Assembly (NCBI GenBank): GCA_034440615.1
Contig: JAOTOM010004376.1
Location: 186,001-250,000, forward strand
From: Ashinkailepas kermadecensis
Taxonomy: Eukaryota > Arthropoda > Thecostraca > Neolepadidae
Length of the DNA stretch: 64,000 nt
Direction: 5' to 3'
Position numbers and translations under genes: made by a program. This document shows positions 57,835 to 64,000 of this stretch, one piece after another (the first letter of the stretch is position 1; each line of letters opens with the position of its first letter). The notes under the pieces are model-generated. The model saw only the letters and a list, made by a program, of their open reading frames with translations, was not told the DNA's origin and did not search any database.

Positions 57835-60326
57835 GGAGTGACGAGGTGTGGTGTACACCCCACCCACCAGAGGAGGTGCGAGGGTGTACACGCCACCCAC
57901 CAGAGGAGTGGCGAGGTGTGGTGTACACACCTCACCCACCAGAGGAGTGACGAGGTGGCGAGGTGTGGTGTACACCTCACCCACCAGAGGAGTGACGAGG
58001 TGTGGTGTACACCCCACCCACCAGAGGAGTGACGAGGTGTGGTGTACACCTCACCCACCAGAGGAGTGACGAGGTGTGGTGTACACCTCACCCACCAGAG
58101 GAGTGACGAGGAGTGCGAGGTGGTGTACACCTCACCCACCAGAGGAGTGACGAGGTGTGGTGTACACCCCACCCACAAAGAGGAGTGACGAGGTGTGGTG
58201 TACACCTCACCCACCAGAGGAGTGACGAGGTGTGGTGTACACCCACCCACCAGAGGAGTGGCGAGGTGTGGTGTACACCTCACCCACCAGAGGAGTGACG
58301 AGGTGTGGTGTACACCTCACCCACCAGAGGAGTGACGAGGTGTGGTGTACACCCCACCCACCAGAGGAGTGACGAGGTGTGGTGTACACACCACCCACCA
58401 GAGGAGTGACGAGGTGTGGTGTACACCTCACCCACCAGAGGAGTGACGAGGTGTGGTGTACACCTCACCCACCAGAGGAGTGACGAGGTGTGGTGTACAC
58501 CCCACCCACCAGAGGAGTGACGAGGTGTGGTGTACACACCACCCACCAGAGGAGTGACGAGGTGTGGTGTACACACCACCCACCAGAGGAGTGACGAGGT
58601 GTGGTGTACACCTCACCCACCAGAGGAGTGACGAGGTGTGGTGTACACACCACCCACCAGAGGAGTGACGAGGTGTGGTGTACACCCCCCCCCAAAAGAG
58701 GGTGACGAGGTGTGGTGTACACCTCACCCACCAGAGGAGTGACGAGGTGTGGTGTACACCCCACCCACCAGAGGAGTGACGAGGTGTGGTGTACACCTCA
58801 CCCACCAGAGGAGTGGCGAGGTGTGGTGTACACCTCACCCACCAGAGGAGTGACGAGGTGTGGTGTACACCCCACCCACCAGAGGAGTGACGAGGTGTGG
58901 TGTACACCTCACCCACCAGAGGAGTGACGAGGTGTGGTGTACACCCCACCCACCAGAGGAGTGACGAGGTGTGGTGTACACCTCACCCACCAGAGGAGTG
59001 CCGAGACGGTGGGCCACCCACCAGAGGAGTGACGAGGTGTGGTGTACACCCCACCCACCAGAGGAGTGACGAGGTGTGGTGTACACCTCACCCACCAGAG
59101 GAGTGGCGAGGTGTGGTGTACACACCACCCACCAGAGGAGTGACGAGGTGTGGTGTACACCTCACCCACCAGAGGAGTGACGAGGTGTGGTGTACACCCC
59201 ACCCACCAGAGGAGTGACGAGGTGTGGTGTACACCCCACCCACCAGAGGAGTGGCGAGGTGTGGTGTACACCTCACCCACCAGAGGAGTGACGAGGTGTG
59301 GTGTACACCTCACCCACCAGAGGAGTGACGAGGTGTGGTGTACACACCACCCACCAGAGGAGTGACGAGGTGTGGTGTACACCCCACCCACTAGAGGAGT
59401 GACGAGGTGTGGTGTACACACCACCCACCAGAGGAGTGACGAGGTGTGGTGTACCCACCACAGAGGTGTGACGAGGGTGGTGTACACCACCACCCACCAG
59501 AGGAGTGACGAGGTGTGGTGTACACACCACCCACCAGAGGAGTGACGAGGTGTGGTGTGACGAGGTGTACACCACCCACCCCACCCACCAGAGGAGTGAC
59601 GAGGTGTGGTGTACACCCCACCCACCAGAGGAGTGACGAGGTGTGGTGTACACCCCACCCACCAGAGGGGGACGGTGACACCCACCCACCAGAGGAGCCA
59701 CCAGGTGTGGTGTACACCCCACCCACCAGAGGAGCCACCAGGTGTGGTGTACACCTCACCCACCAGAGGAGCCACCAGGTGTGGTGTACACCCTACCCAC
59801 CAGAGGAGCCACCAGGTGTGGTGTACACCCTACCCACCAGAGGAGCCACCAGGTGTGGTGTACACCCTACCCACCAGAGGAGCCACCAGGTGTGGTGTAC
59901 ACCCCTACCCACCAGAGGTGGAGGTGTGGTGTACACCCTACCCACCAAGGTGTGGTGTACACCCTACCCACCAGAGGAGCGACCAGGTGTGGTGTACAGG
60001 TGTGGTGTACACCCCACCCACCAGAGGAGCCACCAGGTGTGGTGTACACCCCACCAGGTTTACCCACCAGAGGAGCCACCAGGTGTGGTGTACACCCTAC
60101 CCACCAGAGGAGCCACCAGGTGTGGTGTACACCCTACCCACCAGAGGAGCCACCAGGTGTGGTGTACACCCTACCCACCAGAGGAGCCACCAGGTGTGGT
60201 GTACACCCTACCCACCAGAGGAGCCACCAGGTGTGGTGTACACCCTACCCACCAGAGGAGCCACCAGGTGTGGCGTACACTCTACCCACCAGAGGAGCCA
60301 CCAGGTGTGGTGTACACCCTACCCAC
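57835..60326. repeat. 37-bp array made of the PICK1 exon b donor
   Basis: About 67 copies run to the exon b junction. On the minus strand each unit begins GTGGGTAGGGTGTACACC (or GTGAGGTG/GTGGGGTG variants) and ends in CCTCTG. This recreates CTCTG|GTGGGT, the same 11 bases as the real donor. Two subfamilies are segregated: units with CCACCAGG near the exon (about 59690-60326) and units with TGACGAGG further away (57835-59690). Confidence 0.95.
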
Positions 60327-60491
60327 CAGAGCGTCGTTGCAGAGGATGGCCCGCGACAGGCCGAGCGCATCGGCCGTGGCGCCGCTCATGTTCTCCACCA
60401 GCCGGTGCTTCACCTTCTTCAGCACGATGTCCAGCGTCTTGCCCTGCTTGGGGTCGGCGTGCAGCTTGTTGTACCAGATGGTGACGTCGCC
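60327..60491 (-). CDS. PICK1: PICK1 exon b: last PDZ strand and PDZ-BAR linker
   Basis: The exon encodes 55 codons, phase 0 at both ends. It begins GDVTIWYNKLHADPKQG (final PDZ strand) and continues through the strongly conserved linker, with LDIVLKKVKHRLVENM and ADALGLSRAILCND. The acceptor is GCCCCAG|GGC. The donor is GCTCTG|GTGGGT at 60327/60326. The donor sequence is the first member of a roughly 2.5-kb tandem array. Confidence 0.95.
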
Positions 60492-60613
60492 CTGGGGCAG
60501 GAGCGCGCGAGGGTCACACAGCGCAGCTGCGTCAGCACGGGGTGGGCCCGGGGCCTTCACAAGACGAGGGTAAACCGTACCCGTCCGCAGCCTCGCACTC
60601 GGTGTTGGCTGAG

Positions 60614-60752
60614 TGGTTGGTGGTTTTGTCACGTGTCGATTGTTGTGGTAGCGTAGAGCGCCGATCTCGCACGTCGACTGGCCGCGGGTGAAGAGCGGCG
60701 ACAGGTGGGACTCGAACCCACAACCGATCGGTTGAGAGACGAGCATTACATC
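60614..60752 (-). mobile_element. tRNA-Val-like SINE, diverged copy
   Basis: The B box region (GGGTTCGAGTCCCACCTGTC) and the tail are recognisable, but the copy differs from the two young copies at many sites. It sits 120 bp upstream of PICK1 exon b. Confidence 0.7.
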
Positions 60753-60944
60753 TCACGAGCATCCTAACAGCCATACAAGCGTGGGTACTGTTCAGTGAAC
60801 ATCATCTACAGTACAGTACAGTGAGCATATACAGGAATAGCATAGTGAAAGCAAAGTATGTATGAGTAAGATAAATATTATTGTACCATACGCGTTTCTG
60901 CATCGATGGGTAGAGCAGCACAACTGACCTCAAGAAGCAGCGAC

Positions 60945-61580
60945 CGGACTTGACACGAACACAACCCGTCGTACTGAGTGGTCACACATCTGATGACCCG
61001 CCGGCCACACATCTGATGACACCCGTCGACGCCACACTGATGACGACCCGTGTACTGGTGGTCACACATCTGATGACGACCCGTCGTACTGAGTGGTCAC
61101 ACATCTGATGACGACCCGTCTTACCGAGTCGTCACACATCTGATGACGTCACACATCTGATGACGACCCGTCTTACCGAGTCGTCACACATATGATGACG
61201 TCACACATCTGATGACGACCCGTCGTACTGAGTGGTCACACATCTGATGACGACCCGTCTTACCGAGTCGTCACACATCTGATGAGCGGGGTCACATCTG
61301 ATGACGACCCGTCGTACTGTGGTCACACATCTGATGACGCCTGTGCGCCCTACACATATGATGACGTCACACATCTGATGACGACCCGTCGTCTGGGGAT
61401 CTGATGACGACCCGTCGTACTGGTGCACATCTGATGACGACCCGTGTCCCTCTCTGACGACTGACGACCCGTCGTACGGTCCACATCTCAAGTGGTCACA
61501 CATATGATGACGTCACACATCTGATGACGATTGTCTTACCGAGTCCTCACACACATGATGACGTCACACATCGGACGCAC
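60945..61580. repeat. About 35-bp array with TGATGACG/TGACGTCA motifs
   Basis: Units combine CACACATCTGATGACGACCC with GTCGTACTGAGTGGTCA and variants. Several copies read GATGACGTCACACATCTGAT and so contain the full CRE palindrome TGACGTCA. Unit lengths vary and the array is partly disrupted. It lies in the PICK1 intron between exons a and b. Confidence 0.85.
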
Positions 61581-61709
61581 GCTCCACAACACTTCCCCGT
61601 TTTTGAACCCAAATTGAACCCAAATAATCTTTCCCGGATAATCAGCTACACGGTCGATAAATCGAGACACAAAACCACTGAATCATCAGTGCTTGTGTGT
61701 CGACCAGTT

Positions 61710-61873
61710 GGTTGGTTGGTTATTGGTTTTACGACACGTCGACCGTTGAGTCATATAGCGTCGCCAATCTCTCACGCCGATTGGTCGCGGGCGAAGAGCA
61801 GCGACAGGTGAGACTCGAACCCACCATCTTTCGATTGTGAGACGAGCATCTTACCCCTGAACCACTCGTCCCC
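61710..61873 (-). mobile_element. tRNA-Val-like SINE, second full-length copy
   Basis: This copy is closely similar to the one at 2.8 kb, with the same A and B boxes and tail. The perfect 14-bp duplication TGTGTCGACCAGTT flanks it (61696-61709, 61874-61887). It lies in the PICK1 intron between exons a and b. Confidence 0.9.
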
Positions 61874-61887
61874 TGTGTCGACCAGTT

Positions 61888-63138
61888 AAGTTGATAGGAA
61901 GCAACTGCATGGCCAACTAGCCACCAGCATCGCCTTAACAACACGAGTTGTATTCTCCCGAGCAATTAACGAATTGATTTTGACGCGCCGACAATCATAG
62001 GGATATCACAATAGCATGGCCTCAATATTCATCCGTCTCGACGTGTGAACTAAAGCAAAGCAAACGACACCAAAATAGTTCGGTGTGAGCCCAACATTGG
62101 AACCGATCACAACGGCTTGAAACACGCACACAGCCCGGAGGTCAGCAAAGGTCAGGGCCACGGGCACCAGGCCGCTATGCCGGACTATGTTGACACATTA
62201 AGCTGAAACATTGAAACTGTTCTATATAACTGGAATCTCACGATCGGAAGGTGGGATCAGGGTCGGTGCGACAAGCGCATGCTTCAGACGGACGCTGACG
62301 TCACAACGTCTCTCCAGCAACGATTCGGACTATTTTTATTAGACATGAGCTGTTAGCGCTGGCTACGCCACAATGTCACAGCCGAGCTACACCATGACGA
62401 TGTGTCAAACGAAAACCTTGCAATTCTTGGCACAATCATGCCCCAATTTGGCGGATTCGCGGGGTCACTGGCCGCTGGCACCGCATGGACGCTACTCCCG
62501 TCGCAACATCTGGGGCTAACTTTATTTGCACCGAATTGACCGTAAGCTAGCCGACAGGTAGCATATACAGCGCCACCTAGGTGTGCACGCTGCAGTAGAG
62601 TTGTAGATGGCGCCACATCCAACACCACAATCCTGCCACGTGGAATATCTGTGTTGCCCTACAGTCAGCAGCTGCACTGAACGGGCAAAGTCGCAGGTGC
62701 GGGCGCTCATTTGCGCAGGGGCTCGCATCGATATACAGGGCGACAGCTATCTAGGATCCAGATGGCTACAGCGCCTGTACTCCTGAACAGCGTCTGTACT
62801 CCTGAACAGACTAATTTAACAAAATTTGCTATTTTCTAGAAAAAAGCATACTCTCACACAACAAAACACATGTTAAGCATGCTTGGGCACATCAAGTTTT
62901 GTAGAATATTTGCATTCATCAAGATCAGATTAAATTGGTTCTATCGTCTTTTCCAATGTCAACAGTAAATCAAGCTCATGGTTACTGAGTTCCAGAAGTT
63001 CAGGACTTACACCATTCATGTTTTCAGTGCCATGGTTGAAAATCACAGACGCTATTAAAGCGAACTACAAAGGTTGTGAACTGCCGACATCATAAACTGT
63101 GGCCGTTGAGATACACGATCGTGACAACTTTCCAACAG
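61888..63138 (-). other. PICK1 intron between exons a and b (unique part)
   Basis: Mixed sequence with no recognised exon or element. Short frames only. Confidence 0.6.
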
Positions 63139-63768
63139 CACGCCTACCTTGTCGGCCTGGATCAGCATGCCCATCTTGTCGGCCTGGATCAGCATGCCTA
63201 CCTTGTCGGCCTGGATCAGCATTGTCGGCCTGGATCAGCATGCCTACCTTGTCGGCCTGGATCGGCATTGTCGGCCTGGATCAGCATTGTCGGCCTGGAT
63301 CAGCATACCTACCTTATCAGCATGAATCAGCACACCTACCTTGTCGGCCTGTATGAGTATACCTACCTTGTCGGCCTGGATCAGCATGCCTACCTTGTCG
63401 GCCTGATCTCTTTCTTTTATTTTCAGCATACTACCTTATCGCATGAATCAGCACACCTACCTTGTCGGCCTGTATGAGTATGCCTACCTTGTCGGCCTGG
63501 ATCAGCATGCCCATCTTGTCGGCCTGTATCAGCATGCCTACCTTGTCGGCCTGGATCAACATGCCTACCTTGTCGGCCTGGATCGGCATTGTCGGCCTGG
63601 ATCAGCATTGTCGGCCTGGATCAGCATACCTACCTTGTCAGCATGAATCAGCACACCTACCTTGTCGGCCTGTATGAGCATACCTACCTTGTCGGCCTGG
63701 ATCAGCATGCCTACCTTGTCGGCCTGGATCAGCATACCTACCTAACCAGCATGAATCAGCACGCCTAC
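63139..63768. repeat. 27-bp array made of the PICK1 exon a donor
   Basis: About 20 copies follow exon a. Read on the minus strand each unit is CTGATCCAGGCCGACAAG (the last 18 bases of exon a, encoding LIQADK) followed by GTAGGCATG (the intron start). Shortened 19-bp units and TCAGCATGAATCAGCACACC variants are mixed in. Every full unit carries a good donor, CAAG|GTAGG. Confidence 0.95.
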
Positions 63769-63897
63769 CTTGTCGGCCTGAATCAGCTTGGCCACCTCGA
63801 CCTTGGTGCGACCTTTGACCCCCGTGCTGTTGACCTTGACGATCTCGTCGCCCGACTGCAGCGTGCCGTCCCGGCCGGCCGGGGTGTTGTCGAACAC
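63769..63897 (-). CDS. PICK1: PICK1 exon a: C-terminal two thirds of the PDZ domain
   Basis: The exon encodes 43 codons in phase 0 at both ends. It starts VFDNTPAGRDGTLQSGDEI, the beta-C to beta-D stretch of the PDZ fold, and ends in the alpha-B helix KVEVAKLIQADK. The acceptor is GGCCAG|GTG; the donor is GACAAG|GTAGGC. The last 18 exon bases (LIQADK) plus the first 9 intron bases recur as a 27-bp tandem unit filling 63139-63768. The ligand-binding GLGF-equivalent loop lies in the missing upstream exon. Confidence 0.93.
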
Positions 63898-63984
63898 CTG
63901 GCCAGCGCGCGCGCGGCGGGTGACGCATCAGCTGATCAACACAACTGTCGGCTGGTGAACACAACGGCTGGGCGGAGATGGACA

Positions 63985-64000
63985 GTTGGTTGGTTATTGG
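63985..64000 (-). mobile_element. Probable start of another SINE copy, cut by the window edge
   Basis: GTTGGTTGGTTATTGG matches the tail end of the SINE family; the remainder would lie beyond 64000. Confidence 0.4.

Noticed and set aside
57796..60656. Frames of 288-352 codons with VYTTPRHSSGGW-type repeats
   Set aside because: Translations of the 37-bp intronic array in PICK1. The sole real coding part is exon b at 60327-60491.
63244..63608. Reading the VGMLIQADK repeats as a real extension of PICK1
   Set aside because: An in-frame TAG lies in the first unit after exon a, and exon a joins exon b exactly in the conserved place.

Overview
The window is animal (bilaterian) genomic DNA. It has split genes with GT-AG introns, tRNA-derived SINEs, a CR1-like LINE, an LTR retrotransposon and a very heavy load of tandem repeats. 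Two conserved genes are recognisable and both read on the minus strand. One is the first coding exon of a netrin (about 26.5-27.6 kb). The other is nine exons of PICK1, the PDZ-BAR protein interacting with C kinase (42.9-63.9 kb); its 5' exon or exons lie beyond the right edge. Wording in the PICK1 BAR region looks arthropod-like to me, but the sequence alone does not fix the species.

Layout. 0-26 kb: no convincing conserved gene. This part holds minisatellites (71-bp higher-order array at 1.2-2.0 kb, 12/18-bp array at 6.7-7.4 kb, a roughly 5-kb degenerate-to-homogeneous array at 9.9-14.9 kb, several 31-47-bp arrays at 19-26 kb), one SINE with a 14-bp target-site duplication (2.77-2.93 kb), a dead CR1-like LINE (19.5-22.0 kb) and two other LINE 3' ends. 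26-30 kb: the netrin exon, a minisatellite just inside its first intron, and a 1.3-kb array with variable C/G tracts about 1 kb upstream of its start codon. 30-43 kb: mostly unassigned sequence with micro- and minisatellites, one SINE and one promoter-like patch near 38.5 kb. 43-64 kb: PICK1, whose exons are short islands between tandem arrays, SINEs and one 5.4-kb Ty3/gypsy-type element.

The most unusual feature is where the tandem arrays sit. In PICK1 the arrays start at or very near exon-intron junctions, and their units contain copies of the real splice site. The PDZ exon donor is repeated about 20 times (18 bp of exon plus 9 bp of intron per unit). The donor of the next exon is repeated about 67 times. 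The following donor is present three times. The acceptor plus first exon bases of the fourth exon is repeated about six times, and the acceptor of the eighth exon about twelve times. The netrin exon also has an array about 25-30 bp past its donor. I found no earlier account of this from memory and cannot search. The splice-site amplification itself is read directly from the sequence; any function is inference.

Netrin is a secreted axon-guidance ligand. PICK1 is a membrane-curving scaffold for receptor and vesicle traffic in neurons and secretory cells. Their adjacency is noted, but nothing here shows that they are co-regulated.
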